From: Streptomyces flavochromogenes
GTDB lineage: Bacteria > Actinomycetota > Actinomycetes > Streptomycetales > Streptomycetaceae
Direction: 5' to 3'
NCBI RefSeq assembly: GCF_000717595.1
Contig: NZ_JNZO01000018.1
Location: 186,001-250,000, forward strand
Length of the DNA stretch: 64,000 nt
A program made the position numbers and the translations under genes. Positions 33,770 to 43,432 of the stretch are shown piece by piece. Numbering within the stretch: position 1 is the first letter of the stretch; the number at the start of each line of letters is the position of its first letter. Below the pieces are notes generated by a model. That model ran no database searches. It saw only the letters and a program-made list of their open reading frames with translations, and was not told the origin of the DNA.

Positions 33770-35742
33770 TGGAGTGAAGTCCGGGGTATGGGACGCGCGG
33801 GGGAACCGGGCGGGGCACGGTGGCGGCCGACCGACGCGTCGAACAGCGCCGCCATCGCGAAACCCGAGACGAGCAGGGCCAGTTCGACCTGCGGGCCGAC
33901 CCCGACCGCGAGCACCGCGAGCGCGCCCGCCCCGGCCGCCACGGGCCCCGCCCACGAGGGGCCGCCCGCCGCCGACGCCACCGAGCGGTCGAGCGACACG
34001 CAGAAGGCGAAGGCGCCGACGACGAGAGGGACCCAGCCGGTGACGGCCCCGGTGCCGGGCGGGCCCCACTGCCACAGGACCGTGAGCGCGCCCGCCGCGG
34101 CGACGGCGGCGAGGAGGGCACGGCACACGGCGCGGGCCGCCGTGCCCGCCGCGGTGAGAGCGGCCAGGGCGAGGAAGGCGGCGAGGGCGGCCGCCGGGAC
34201 CGCGTAGGGGAGGAGCCGGTAGACGCCGTCCACGAGATCACGGTCGACCACGCCCGAGCCGCCGACCAGAGCCGGGGGCCTCCCGCCCTTGAACGCAGAC
34301 CGCAGCGCCGTCACCGTCGCCGCCCCCGCCGCCGTCATCGGCTCCTCCTCCGGCACGACCACGACCACGGCCGAACCGTCGCGCCGCCACTCGGCCGCCT
34401 CGGGTGCCGCCGCGAGCAGCACCCCGGGGACCCGGGCCGCCCGCGCGGCCACGGCCTCCGCGTCCTCGCCCGCGGGGACCAGGACCTCCAGCGGGTTCAG
34501 GACCCCTGTCGGCACCCCGGCCGCCGTGAGCCGGCCGAGACCGTCGCGGGCCGGGCCGCTCGCCACCAGGGCGTGCGCCTCCGGGTTGCCCACCCGGAGC
34601 TGCGTGGCCGCGCCGGCGAGCAGGACGAGGAGGGTCAGGCCGACGGCCGCCGGGATCGGGCGGGGCAGCCGACCGGCCCGTACCGGCGTCGTACGCGCGG
34701 TCCGTCCGGCCCGGGCCGGCGTCGGCGTACGCGGGGTCCGCGAGGTGCGGGGGATCCGCGGGGGCCGTGTCGCCCGCGTCGCCACCGGGCGGAGCACCGG
34801 CGCCAGGGTGAGGGTCGCCGCCGTGCCCACCGCCCACACCGCGAGACCCGCGACCCCGACCGAGCGCAGGAACGCCGCCGGGAAGAGCGCCAGGACCGCG
34901 CAGGCCGCCGCCCCCGCCGCACCGGCCGCCACCGCGGACCGGGCGGCGCTCTCCGGCGGCTGCGCCCAGCGGTGCACCGCGAGCACCAGGGCCGTGACCG
35001 GCACCAGGTAGACCACGATGAAGCTGATCTCGGTGAACCCGGCCACCGCCTCCACCAGGACCAGCGCCCCCACCGAGGTCGCCCCGGCGAGCAGCAGCGG
35101 CGCCAGGCCCCCGAGCGGCGAGCGGAACGCCAGGACCAGCAGGACGAGCAGCCCGAGCGCGCAGGCCGCCTTCACCGCGAGGGCCACCGCACCCGGCCCG
35201 GTCACCGCGCTGTCGTGCTGGAGCGGGAGCACGCCCGTCACCTCGACCCGGGCCTCCGGCAGCGCCGAGCGCAGACCCGTGCGCAGGGTGCCCGCGGCCT
35301 CCTCCACGGCCGTGAGCCCCGCGAGGTCCGGCTTTCCGGCGCCCGGGTAGACCAGCGCGTACACCGTGCGGCCGTCCGCGCCGAGGAACCCCTCGTCGCC
35401 CGTGCCCGCGTACGAGACCGTCCGCGCGCCCGGCCCCGCCACCCGCCGGACGTTGTCCGCGAACGACCCGGCCACGCCCGGGGACCGTACGTCCGTGGCC
35501 GCCGGCCAGGTCGCGACCGCGACCAGCGGGGCGACGGCGGCCCCGTTCCCGTACCGCTCCTGGATCGCCTGGTTCGCGCGGTGTCCCGGCCCGCCGGAGG
35601 CGGTGAACGACTGGTCGAGCCGGCCGAGACCCGGCACCGCCACCGTGCCGCCGAGCACCAGCACGAGCAGCCAGGCCACGCCCACGGCCACCCGGTGGCG
35701 GAGCGCGACATCCCGTATCCGTGCGGCCTGTTCAGTCGACAT
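33760..35742 (-). CDS. MMPL/RND superfamily membrane exporter
   Basis: A 660-residue protein with the MMPL layout: N-terminal helix (GVAWLLVLVLGGTVAVPGL), a periplasmic domain, five or six helices (about residues 180-320), a second helix and domain, and a final helix bundle. MMPL proteins export lipids and lipid-linked molecules. The start overlaps the 3' end of the aldo-keto reductase gene by 11 bp, placing it as the last gene of the minus-strand operon that begins at 46109. The linker at residues ~325-355 is an unusual Thr/Arg/Pro-rich repeat (RTSRTPRTPTPARAGRTAR). Confidence 0.85.
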   Translation of the reverse strand: MSTEQAARIRDVALRHRVAVGVAWLLVLVLGGTVAVPGLGRLDQSFTASGGPGHRANQAIQERYGNGAAVAPLVAVATWPAATDVRSPGVAGSFADNVRRVAGPGARTVSYAGTGDEGFLGADGRTVYALVYPGAGKPDLAGLTAVEEAAGTLRTGLRSALPEARVEVTGVLPLQHDSAVTGPGAVALAVKAACALGLLVLLVLAFRSPLGGLAPLLLAGATSVGALVLVEAVAGFTEISFIVVYLVPVTALVLAVHRWAQPPESAARSAVAAGAAGAAACAVLALFPAAFLRSVGVAGLAVWAVGTAATLTLAPVLRPVATRATRPPRIPRTSRTPRTPTPARAGRTARTTPVRAGRLPRPIPAAVGLTLLVLLAGAATQLRVGNPEAHALVASGPARDGLGRLTAAGVPTGVLNPLEVLVPAGEDAEAVAARAARVPGVLLAAAPEAAEWRRDGSAVVVVVPEEEPMTAAGAATVTALRSAFKGGRPPALVGGSGVVDRDLVDGVYRLLPYAVPAAALAAFLALAALTAAGTAARAVCRALLAAVAAAGALTVLWQWGPPGTGAVTGWVPLVVGAFAFCVSLDRSVASAAGGPSWAGPVAAGAGALAVLAVGVGPQVELALLVSGFAMAALFDASVGRHRAPPGSPARPIPRTSLQLV

Positions 35743-36697
35743 CGTCGAGCCGCTTCCTCAGCTCGTCGTCCAGGCGCAGCCCCACCGCGCCGAGCGTCTC
35801 GTCCAGCTGCGCCGTCGAACTCGCCCCGATCACCGGCAGTACGGGCAGCTCACCGCCCAACGCCCAGGCCAGAACCACCTGGTTGGCGGTCACGCCCAGC
35901 TCCGCCGCGACCTCCGCGAGCACCTTGAGGCGCCGCTCCGAACCCTCGTGCCGGTACTGCTCCGGCACCTCCTTGCCCGCATCGGTGTACGCCCCCGTCA
36001 GCTGGGTCGTGTACGCCGTGAACGTCAGCTCCGGACGCGTCCCCAGATAGTCGAGCAGCTCCTCCGAGGCGTGCGGGTTCACCCCGAACTCCGCTCCGGG
36101 GCGCGGCCGCAGATAGGTGTACCGCTGCTGCACGGCCGCGTAGTCCGGCACCCCGGCGGCGACCGCGGCGCCCCGCGACTCCTCGATCCGCCAGGCCGCG
36201 AAGTTGGAGCAGCCGGCCCGGCCGATCTTCCCCGTGTCCTCCAGCTCGCCGAACGCGCCCATGGTCTCCGCGACCGGCGTCCGCCGGTCGTCGATGTGCG
36301 CGTAGTAGAGATCGATCCGGTCCGTGCCCAGGTTCCGCAGGCTCTCCTCCACCTGCCGGCGCAGCACCGGGGCCGAGAGCCCCTCCGCGCACTCCGGCCA
36401 GGCCGAACCGGGCGGGTCGGGCAGCGCGCCGACCTTGGTGGCGAGCACCATCTCGTCCCGGACGCCCCGGCTGCGCAGCCAGCGGCCGATCAGCAGCTCG
36501 CTCTCGGCGCCGGTCGCGCCCGGCTCCCAGAAGGCGTAGGTGTTGGCGGTGTCGATGAACGTGCCGCCGGCCTCGTGGAAGCGGTCGAGGACGGCGAAGG
36601 CGGCGGCCTCGTCGATCCGGGTGCCGAACGGCAGGGTTCCCAGGCACAGGGTGCTCACGCGGGGACCCTCGGGGCCGCCGAGGTTGGTGTACTCCAT
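35732..36697 (-). CDS. Aldo-keto reductase
   Basis: A 321-residue NADP(H)-dependent oxidoreductase of the TIM-barrel AKR family. The Tyr of the catalytic tetrad is in DTANTYAFWEPG, Lys in LATKVGAL, and the His/Asp segment DLYYAHIDDRR is present; the C-terminal NADP motif is LPVIGASSTAQLDETL. GAGGAAAG precedes ATG 36697. It lies 17 bp after the second EEP gene, within the glycan operon; reduction of a sugar or aldehyde intermediate is plausible but unproven. Confidence 0.88.
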   Translation of the reverse strand: MEYTNLGGPEGPRVSTLCLGTLPFGTRIDEAAAFAVLDRFHEAGGTFIDTANTYAFWEPGATGAESELLIGRWLRSRGVRDEMVLATKVGALPDPPGSAWPECAEGLSAPVLRRQVEESLRNLGTDRIDLYYAHIDDRRTPVAETMGAFGELEDTGKIGRAGCSNFAAWRIEESRGAAVAAGVPDYAAVQQRYTYLRPRPGAEFGVNPHASEELLDYLGTRPELTFTAYTTQLTGAYTDAGKEVPEQYRHEGSERRLKVLAEVAAELGVTANQVVLAWALGGELPVLPVIGASSTAQLDETLGAVGLRLDDELRKRLDDVD

Positions 36698-36714
36698 CGG
36701 TTCTTTCCTCTCTC

Positions 36715-37695
36715 TCATGCGTGGGGGGTGGTGACGGTCAGCTCCTGGACCAGGTGGTCCGACAGGCCCTCGGCGTCGCGGAAGCGGTACGAGCCCACCC
36801 GGGCGCCGCCGCCGGTGAACGCCCAGTCGATCCGCCAGAGCCGCAGTCGCGCACGGGCGTTCCAGCTGGCCGGGAGGACCGAACGGCAGGCACCGATCGC
36901 GTCGCGCAGCGAGCGTGGCATCCGGCGGATGTCCCCGATGGCCGCGCTCGTGTTGAAGTCACCGGTCACCAGGACCGGGTGGGGGTTGCCGCGCAGATCG
37001 TCGACGAGTGCCGCGTACTCCCGGTCGCGGGCGGCGGCCCGGCGCCGCATGTCCCGGAGGAAGGCCGGGCGCAGCGGGTTCGTCACGGTCAGCTGCACGG
37101 GGATGTGCACGTTGTAGGTGGACAGGACGCCGTCGCCGACCCGCAGGTCCACCCGGAGCGAGCAGACGCCGACCGGCACGGGCGGACCGGCGGGCGGGAA
37201 CCGGGACAGCGTCACGGAGTTGTTGGCGACGGCCAGGTGGTGTCCGGGGAACGCGGCCCGGATCCGCTCCTCGTCGTCGATGTCCCAGACCTCGCCGCCC
37301 TCGAAGCCGTTCAGGTACTCCTGGAGGACGTAGACGTCCGCCGTGAGGGAACGCAGGAAGGCGTAGAAGCGCTCGGGGTCACCTCCCTGGTTCCAGTGCT
37401 GAGTGTTCCAGGAGACGAGCCGCAGCCCCTCCGCGGACTCCGAACGGCGGCGCAGCGCACGCAGGTTGACCCCGTTCTGCGGCCAGCCCACGAGCAGACA
37501 GCCCGCGGCGAGCGCCCCCGCCGCCCACCCGCGGGTGACCGCGGCGGCCACGAGCAGGACGAGCGGGACGGCGGCGAGGACGAGCGGCGGCAGCAGGGAG
37601 ACCGCCAGCCAGGGCCACCAGCGCCCGTTCAGCGCGAGGTGCAGGGCGAGGAACACCGCCCAGACCAGGGCGCAGGACAGCAGCACGGCGGTCAC
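36715..37695 (-). CDS. Membrane-anchored endonuclease/exonuclease/phosphatase family protein, copy B
   Basis: A 326-residue protein. Three N-terminal transmembrane helices (residues 1-85) precede an EEP domain with all catalytic residues visible: SWNTQHWN, LQEYLNG (Glu), YNVHIPVQ (His), TGDFNTSAA (Asp, Asn) and GLSDHLV (Asp, His). Members hydrolyse phosphodiester or phosphomonoester bonds; the membrane anchor suggests a lipid-linked or extracytoplasmic substrate. GTG 37695 overlaps the stop of EEP copy A by four bases. It is a paralogue of copy A. Confidence 0.85.
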   Translation of the reverse strand: MTAVLLSCALVWAVFLALHLALNGRWWPWLAVSLLPPLVLAAVPLVLLVAAAVTRGWAAGALAAGCLLVGWPQNGVNLRALRRRSESAEGLRLVSWNTQHWNQGGDPERFYAFLRSLTADVYVLQEYLNGFEGGEVWDIDDEERIRAAFPGHHLAVANNSVTLSRFPPAGPPVPVGVCSLRVDLRVGDGVLSTYNVHIPVQLTVTNPLRPAFLRDMRRRAAARDREYAALVDDLRGNPHPVLVTGDFNTSAAIGDIRRMPRSLRDAIGACRSVLPASWNARARLRLWRIDWAFTGGGARVGSYRFRDAEGLSDHLVQELTVTTPHA

Positions 37696-38828
37696 CCGTT
37701 CCCCGGCAGGGACACCCACAGGTCCTGCACCGCGTGGTCGGAGAGCTTCTCCGGCTCGTTGAACTCGTAGCGCTCGGCCTTCGCACCGTTGCCCGTGAAC
37801 GCCCAGTCGGTCCGCCAGAAGGGCTTCCAGCCGCCCTCCTCCCAGCTCGTGGGGTACGGGTCCGTGCTCACGTCCGCCGCGTCGTCCAGGCGCTCCCGCA
37901 GCGGGTCGAGGTCGGACATCGCCGCCGTCGCGTTGAAGTCGCCGGCCACCACGACCGGGTTCCGGTTGGCCGCGAGGTCGGCCTCCAGGCCGGCGTACTG
38001 CGCCCGGCGGGGGGAGAACCGTTCCCTCATGTGGCGGTAGAAGGCGGCGGAGAGCAGCCCGTCCGGCATGCTGTTCCACACCGGCATGTGCACGTTGTAG
38101 AACGACACCGTCCGGCCCTTGACGCGCACATCCGTCCGCAGCACCTTGTTCCCCCGGTACTCCGCCTGCCAGTCCGCGCCCGCCGGCAGGTCGCCGGCCG
38201 GGCCCACGGCCGGCTGCCGCAGGATCGGGAAGCGGGAGAGCGTCACCAGCTCGCCCCGGACGGCGACCTCGTGGCCGGGGAACTCCCGGCGCAGCCGTGG
38301 CAGGTCGTCGACGGGCAGCCTGCCCTTCCGGTCGGCGGTCACGTGCTGGTACTCGTGCAGCAGATAGACGTCCGCGTCCTTCGCCTTCAGGAAGGCGTAG
38401 AAGTGGTCCTGGGTGCCGAGGAGCTGGTTCCACGAGTTGGTGTTCCAGGCGAAGACCCGCACGGAGTCCGGCCCGGTCCCCGGCTCCGGCCGCCACAGCG
38501 CCGCCGGGTCGAAGCCCGACTGTCCGAAGCCCGTGACCAGGGCGAGCGCGGCGGCCGCGAGGCTCCGCCACCGGGCGGCGCCCCGGGCGAGCGGGGCGAG
38601 CGCGGCGAGCAGCAGCGGGACCAGGGCGAACGCGGCCGGCGGGACGATGCCCACCAGATGCCCGAGCCAGATCCGGCCGTCCGCCGCCCACTCGACGAGG
38701 AGGAGGACGAGCCAGGCGAGGGCCGCGCCGAGGACGAGGCGGTTCAGGTGCCGCCGGGCCGGGGCGACCCGTACGGCCGCGGCCGGGGTCTCCGCCGGAG
38801 CGTCGGCCGACGCGAGCGTGTCAGCCAC
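37692..38828 (-). CDS. Membrane-anchored endonuclease/exonuclease/phosphatase family protein, copy A
   Basis: A 378-residue protein with about three N-terminal transmembrane helices (residues 25-110) and an EEP domain: AWNTNSWNQ, LHEYQH (Glu), YNVHMPVWN (His), AGDFNATAAMSD (Asp, Asn), DWAFTGNGAKAE and KLSDHAV (Asp, His). The start GTG 38828 overlaps the 3' end of the GT2 gene by eight bases. Tandem paralogue of copy B. A phosphatase removing phosphate from a lipid-linked sugar phosphate would fit the operon; this is inference. Confidence 0.85.
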   Translation of the reverse strand: MADTLASADAPAETPAAAVRVAPARRHLNRLVLGAALAWLVLLLVEWAADGRIWLGHLVGIVPPAAFALVPLLLAALAPLARGAARWRSLAAAALALVTGFGQSGFDPAALWRPEPGTGPDSVRVFAWNTNSWNQLLGTQDHFYAFLKAKDADVYLLHEYQHVTADRKGRLPVDDLPRLRREFPGHEVAVRGELVTLSRFPILRQPAVGPAGDLPAGADWQAEYRGNKVLRTDVRVKGRTVSFYNVHMPVWNSMPDGLLSAAFYRHMRERFSPRRAQYAGLEADLAANRNPVVVAGDFNATAAMSDLDPLRERLDDAADVSTDPYPTSWEEGGWKPFWRTDWAFTGNGAKAERYEFNEPEKLSDHAVQDLWVSLPGNG

Positions 38829-39894
38829 GGGAAACCCCCGCGGCCACCCCGGTCGCACCGCTCGCCCCGGCCGTCGCCGCCGGGAGGTCCGGCCGGGGCT
38901 GCGGGTCGTACAGGCGCCGGAACCGCTTCGAGCACAGCCACTGCACGCCCGCGACACCGATCGCCGCGAACACCGTCAGGTTCACCAGGAAGTTGACGGC
39001 CACGAAGTACCCGAGGAACATCCGCCCCCGGTGCCGCCGCACCTCCCGGTACATGTCCAGATCGCCCCACACGCCGAGGACGAACAGGCCGAGCGGCAGC
39101 AGCGTCCACACCGCTCCCCACAGAGGCGGTGCGGCGAGCGCGGCCACCGTCAGGGGTGCGGCGAGGCTGGCCCCGGCGCGCGGACCGGTGACGAAGCCGC
39201 CCTGGAGGTGCCGCCTGCCCAGGATGAGCGGGACGGCGAGCCGGGCGCGCGCGAAGACCTTGTCGAGGACGATCCGCACGGTGTCGTCGTGGTCGTGCCG
39301 GCCGCGCACCTCCAGGGAGCTGAGCACCGTGTACCGCTCCGAGATGCGCCGCCCGTAGTCCTGGTCCTCGGTGTGCCGCAGGACCGGGTTGAACGGTCCC
39401 ACCTCGTCGAAGACCCGCCGGGGGATCGCCAGGATCGCGGTGTGGACGGTGTCGATGACCCCCTCGGACTTCAGCAGCAGGTAGTACTGCTGGAGCGAGC
39501 GGTACTCCTCGATCAGGCTGTCGCGGATGAGCGGCTCCGGCTCGTAGGTGCCGCAGATCGCCCCGTACCCCTGTCCGGAGCCGAGCAGCTCGACGGACTT
39601 GGCGACGGCGTCGGGGTGCATGGCGACGTCGGAGTCGAGGAAGACCAGGATCTCGCCCGAGGACAGGTCGGCGCCGAGGTTGCGGGCGACCGCGACCCCG
39701 CTGTTGACGCCGGTGGAGACCACCCGGGCGCCGGCCGCGGCGGCGATCGCGGCGGAGTCGTCGGTGGAGCAGTCGTCGACGACGAGGACCTCGATGTTCG
39801 GATACGTCTGGGCGAGGGCGGCCTCGACGCACAGGCCGATCGAGCGGCCGTAGTTGTAGTTGGGGACGATGACGGAGACCAGCGGAGCGGACAT
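38821..39894 (-). CDS. GT2 family glycosyltransferase with C-terminal membrane region, copy 2
   Basis: A 357-residue family 2 glycosyltransferase. The nucleotide-sugar site begins VSVIVPNYNYGRSIGLCVEAAL, and the metal-binding DxD-type motif is VFLDSDVAMHPDAV. Two transmembrane segments follow at about residues 235-310. It shares layout and the PNYNY signature with the other GT2 at 44435-45541, but is diverged enough to suggest successive transfers. Donor and acceptor are unknown. Confidence 0.9.
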   Translation of the reverse strand: MSAPLVSVIVPNYNYGRSIGLCVEAALAQTYPNIEVLVVDDCSTDDSAAIAAAAGARVVSTGVNSGVAVARNLGADLSSGEILVFLDSDVAMHPDAVAKSVELLGSGQGYGAICGTYEPEPLIRDSLIEEYRSLQQYYLLLKSEGVIDTVHTAILAIPRRVFDEVGPFNPVLRHTEDQDYGRRISERYTVLSSLEVRGRHDHDDTVRIVLDKVFARARLAVPLILGRRHLQGGFVTGPRAGASLAAPLTVAALAAPPLWGAVWTLLPLGLFVLGVWGDLDMYREVRRHRGRMFLGYFVAVNFLVNLTVFAAIGVAGVQWLCSKRFRRLYDPQPRPDLPAATAGASGATGVAAGVSRG

Positions 39895-39906
39895 GATCGG
39901 CTTCTC

Positions 39907-40974
39907 CTAGAAAAGGACCTTGGCGAGGGAGAGGGCCCCCTGCCGCCACGGTTCGACACTGGTGACGCCCTCGCCCTTCTTCGCGGGGCGGGCGCCGGCG
40001 GGGAGCGCGGCGGTGGTGCGCCGGTGCTCGCGCCACCAGGCGAAGGTGCGCAGGATCGCGTCCTGGTTGGAGTGCTTCGGCCGGAACCCGAGGACGTCCC
40101 GGGCCTTCTCTGTGGAGACGAAGCTGTCGTCGAGGAGCTTGTGCAGCAGGCGTCCGTACACCGGGGAGAGTCCGGAGCGCTGGAGCAGGCTGAGCGCGGC
40201 GAGCGCCGGCTTCGCGGGCATCGACCGGACCCGCTTGCCGTGCCCGGCGGCGTCCAGGACGGCCTGGAAGTCCTCGCGTATGGTGCCGAACGAGGTGGCC
40301 CCCAGGTTGAAGGTGTCGTCGGCCGTCGCGGCCGGCGCGTCCATCGCGGTCACCACCGCGTCGACCAGGTCGTCCACGTCGAACATCTGGATGCGGACGT
40401 CGCCCCGGCCCAGGACCGGGAAGTTCCGTCCCTCCTCGGCCCACTCGAAGAGCATCGCGAACAGCCCCATCCGGCCCGGCCCGAGGAAGGTCTTGGGCCG
40501 CAGGACCGGTACGCACATCTCCCGGCCGCGGAACCGCTCGGCGACCTCCTCGGCCTCCGCCTTCGCGGCGCTGTACGTGTCGACGGGCTCGCGCGGGTAC
40601 TCCTCCGGCGTGGGCACCACCTTCGGCAGTCCGTACACGGCGGTCGAGGAGATGTGCACGACCCGGGGCACGGCGTTCGCCTCCGCTGCGGTCAGGACCG
40701 CCTCGGTCCCGCCGACGATCACCGAGCGGATCATGTCGGCCGGGTAGCTGGGCAGGGCGGCGGCGCAGTGCACCACCACGTCCGCGTCCGCCGTGACCCG
40801 CTTCATCGTCACCGCGTCCCGGACGTCCGAGACGGTGTGCGTCAGGTTCTCGTGCTCCGTGCGCGGGGCCCGCAGGTCCACGCAGTGCACCTGGCGGCCG
40901 TCGCCGAGCAGGCGGTCGATCAGGGTCGAACCGAGCATGCCGGCACCGCCGGTCACCACAATGCGCTCTACCAC
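39907..40974 (-). CDS. NAD-dependent epimerase/dehydratase
   Basis: A 355-residue extended SDR. The Rossmann motif is VVTGGAGMLGSTLIDRLL at the very N-terminus. Catalytic segments are HISSTAVYGLP and YSAAKAEAEE (YxxxK), both intact, followed by LRPKTFLGPGR. The GTG start overlaps the stop of the aminotransferase gene by seven bases. It probably modifies a nucleotide sugar or lipid-linked sugar (epimerase, 4,6-dehydratase or reductase), upstream or downstream of the aminotransferase step. Confidence 0.88.
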   Translation of the reverse strand: MVERIVVTGGAGMLGSTLIDRLLGDGRQVHCVDLRAPRTEHENLTHTVSDVRDAVTMKRVTADADVVVHCAAALPSYPADMIRSVIVGGTEAVLTAAEANAVPRVVHISSTAVYGLPKVVPTPEEYPREPVDTYSAAKAEAEEVAERFRGREMCVPVLRPKTFLGPGRMGLFAMLFEWAEEGRNFPVLGRGDVRIQMFDVDDLVDAVVTAMDAPAATADDTFNLGATSFGTIREDFQAVLDAAGHGKRVRSMPAKPALAALSLLQRSGLSPVYGRLLHKLLDDSFVSTEKARDVLGFRPKHSNQDAILRTFAWWREHRRTTAALPAGARPAKKGEGVTSVEPWRQGALSLAKVLF

Positions 40975-42398
40975 AGCGACGACACCTTCTCCTTGACGAA
41001 ACGGGTGAGCAGACGGGGCAGACCCTGGGCGAGGGTCTTGTCGAGGCAGTCCAGGAAGAACTCGACCTCGTGCGGCTCGGCTACCAGCGAGGGGGCGACC
41101 ATCAGCGGGTTCTCGCCGTTGAGCGTGTAGTACGTGTAGATGCCGTGGTCCCGGTAGAGGGCGTTGACCACCGACGAGGTGATGAGCTTGGTGCGGAAGC
41201 GCGGATCCTTCGTCATCGCACCCGGCACCAGCTTCGTCACCAGCTCCAGGATCTTCGGGCCCTTGTGCAGGAAGACCCCGTGGAGCGCGCCGTGGCCGCG
41301 GACCTCGGCCACCACGTCCGGGTACTCCTTGGCGATCCGCGCCAGACCGGGGGCGAGGATCCGCTCGATGTCCCGGGCGCGGGCCGGATAGTCGTCCTCG
41401 ACGGCCACGTTGACGGCCTCGATGGCGGTGACCGCCTCTTCGCCGAACCCGTAGTAGGTGGTGGACGTCGACTGGAGAAGGGCGTCCGTGAGGTTGTCGT
41501 AGGCCTTGCGGAAGACCGGCTCGCGGGCCACGAAGGCGGAGATGGAGGACTTGCCGCCGCCGAAGGACTTCGAGGTGGTGAGGATGTCGGGGACCAGGCC
41601 CTCGTACCGCATGAAGTGGAAGAGGGTGCCCGTCTTGCCCCAGCCGGTGTAGATCTCGTCGAAGAGCAGCACGATGTTCTCGGCCGTGCACAACTCCCGG
41701 AGCCCGCGCAGGAACTCCTCCGAGCACTCGTTCATCGTCGACGCCGACAGCGGCTCGATGAGGATCGCGTACACGTCCGACTCGCCCTTGTCGGTGCGGA
41801 GTTCGGTGACGAGCCGCTGGACCGACGCCAGGTCCCCGTACCGGAAGATCTCCACGCCGGGGATGCCGGGGAACTGGAACCCGGACTGATTCTGGCCGGT
41901 CAGGCTGCCCGAACCGAGCAGCTTGCCGTGGAAGGAGATGTCGGCCCGCAGCACCCGGGAGCGCCGGCCGCCGTGGTACTTGTACGCCAGCTTGACCGCG
42001 CCTTCGACCGCCTCCGCACCGGAGTTGGGGAAGAACGACATGTTCAGGTCGCCGGGCAGCAGCTCCGCGAGGTTGTGGCCGAGGGCCGCGACGTACGGCG
42101 AGAAGTAGGTCTTGTGGACCTCCATGCTCTTCCGCTCCTGGAAGCGCTGCCGTGCGGCGAGGATCCGGGGGTGGTTGTGGCCGTGATTGAGGACGCCGAC
42201 GCCACCGGTGAAGTCGAGCACGCGGCGGCCGTCGCGCTGGGTGATCCAGACGCCCTCGGCGCTCTCGACGAGCTCCTGGCCGAAGCCGAAGGAGGTCATC
42301 AGCGAGACCTGGCTCTTGTTGACGTGGTCCTTGTACAGGCCGTGGACCTGCTTCGTCGTCAGCGACTCGCAGTCGTCGACGGAGTACAGCGGCGGCAT
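40968..42398 (-). CDS. Class III PLP-dependent aminotransferase
   Basis: A 476-residue fold-type I class III aminotransferase. Landmarks are DFTGGVGVLNHGHNHPRI, PNSGAEAVEGAVKLAYKYHG, VLLFDEIYTGWGKTG (Asp for the PLP nitrogen) and the PLP lysine in LTTSKSFGGGK. Class III enzymes usually act on omega-amino or amino-sugar-like substrates. It starts three bases after the flippase-like gene. In this operon it probably installs an amino group on the sugar or a side chain. Confidence 0.9.
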   Translation of the reverse strand: MPPLYSVDDCESLTTKQVHGLYKDHVNKSQVSLMTSFGFGQELVESAEGVWITQRDGRRVLDFTGGVGVLNHGHNHPRILAARQRFQERKSMEVHKTYFSPYVAALGHNLAELLPGDLNMSFFPNSGAEAVEGAVKLAYKYHGGRRSRVLRADISFHGKLLGSGSLTGQNQSGFQFPGIPGVEIFRYGDLASVQRLVTELRTDKGESDVYAILIEPLSASTMNECSEEFLRGLRELCTAENIVLLFDEIYTGWGKTGTLFHFMRYEGLVPDILTTSKSFGGGKSSISAFVAREPVFRKAYDNLTDALLQSTSTTYYGFGEEAVTAIEAVNVAVEDDYPARARDIERILAPGLARIAKEYPDVVAEVRGHGALHGVFLHKGPKILELVTKLVPGAMTKDPRFRTKLITSSVVNALYRDHGIYTYYTLNGENPLMVAPSLVAEPHEVEFFLDCLDKTLAQGLPRLLTRFVKEKVSSLW

Positions 42399-42400
42399 GG

Positions 42401-43432
42401 TCAGTCCTTCACGGGGATCGGATGGGCGGGGGGAGCGGATCGGCGGGGGACGGTCAGGAGGAGGGCGGCGCCTCCGACGAGGACCTCGCTGAGGGTGCAG
42501 ACCACCCGGCTGGCGACGGCGACGGCGGTCGCCTCCTGCCAGGGCAGTACGGCGGTCAGCGCCAGGAGCAGCAGGGCCTCGCGGGCACCCCAGCCGTCCG
42601 GCAGCACCACCACGAGGCTGGCGGCGGCGGTGGCCAGGGCGAAGCCGCCCACACAGACCGGCAGCGCGGTCAGCGGCGGGGCCCCGAGCATCACGGCGAG
42701 GGCCCACAGGTGCAGCCCGCCGACCGCCCAGGAGGCGGTGGCCGAGGCGAGGGCCCGCCGCATGCCCCGGTCGCTCGCCCGGGTGGTGGGCGCCTGCCGC
42801 CGGGCGATCCGGGCGGCGAACGCCGCCAGGTGGTGCAGCAGCGCGGGACGCACGGCCCAGGCGACGGTGACCGCGCCCGGCAGGACCAGCCACCAGGCCT
42901 CGGCGCCGATCGTCCAGGGAGCGGCGATCGGGCCGACGGCGAGGCCGGTGAGGACGGCCACGACGAGGTTCAGCAGGAAGACGGCGAGCACGACCGGCGC
43001 GGGCACCCCCGCCGCACCGCCCATCCGCAGCTGGGCGAGGACACCCCAGACGGCCCCCGGCACGTACTTGCCGAGGTACGAGGTGAAGTAGATCCGGGTC
43101 GCGGTCCGGCCCGGCACCGCGGGGCCCAGGTCGGCGAGGAGGGTTCGCCAGGTGGTCAGGGAGAGCAGGACGGCGAGGGCGTTGGCGACCAGGGCCGCGA
43201 GGAGGTACGGGACGGAGTCGGGGCGCAGGACGAGGGCGGCGAGCTCTCCGGCCCGGCCGTACAGGGCGAAGCCGATGCCGGTGACGACGGCGACCGGGAA
43301 GAGAACGGTGAGGGCGCGGCGGGCGCGCCGGAGGCGGCCGCGAGGCGCAGGGGGAGCCTCGGCCGCGGCGGACGTCGGGCCGGAGGCGGTGGCGGACGGG
43401 GTACCGGGCGGCGCGGTGGTCGTCGCCGTCAT
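42401..43432 (-). CDS. Lysylphosphatidylglycerol-synthase-type membrane (flippase-like) protein
   Basis: A 343-residue polytopic protein of the UPF0104/LPG_synthase_TM family, with about seven to eight helices and the family signature YLGKYVPGAVWGVLAQLRMG. Related proteins flip lipid-linked intermediates. An Ala/Pro-rich 30-residue N-terminus precedes the first helix. ATG 43432 overlaps the end of the UbiA gene by four bases. A flippase for the operon product is the natural guess. Confidence 0.85.
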   Translation of the reverse strand: MTATTTAPPGTPSATASGPTSAAAEAPPAPRGRLRRARRALTVLFPVAVVTGIGFALYGRAGELAALVLRPDSVPYLLAALVANALAVLLSLTTWRTLLADLGPAVPGRTATRIYFTSYLGKYVPGAVWGVLAQLRMGGAAGVPAPVVLAVFLLNLVVAVLTGLAVGPIAAPWTIGAEAWWLVLPGAVTVAWAVRPALLHHLAAFAARIARRQAPTTRASDRGMRRALASATASWAVGGLHLWALAVMLGAPPLTALPVCVGGFALATAAASLVVVLPDGWGAREALLLLALTAVLPWQEATAVAVASRVVCTLSEVLVGGAALLLTVPRRSAPPAHPIPVKD

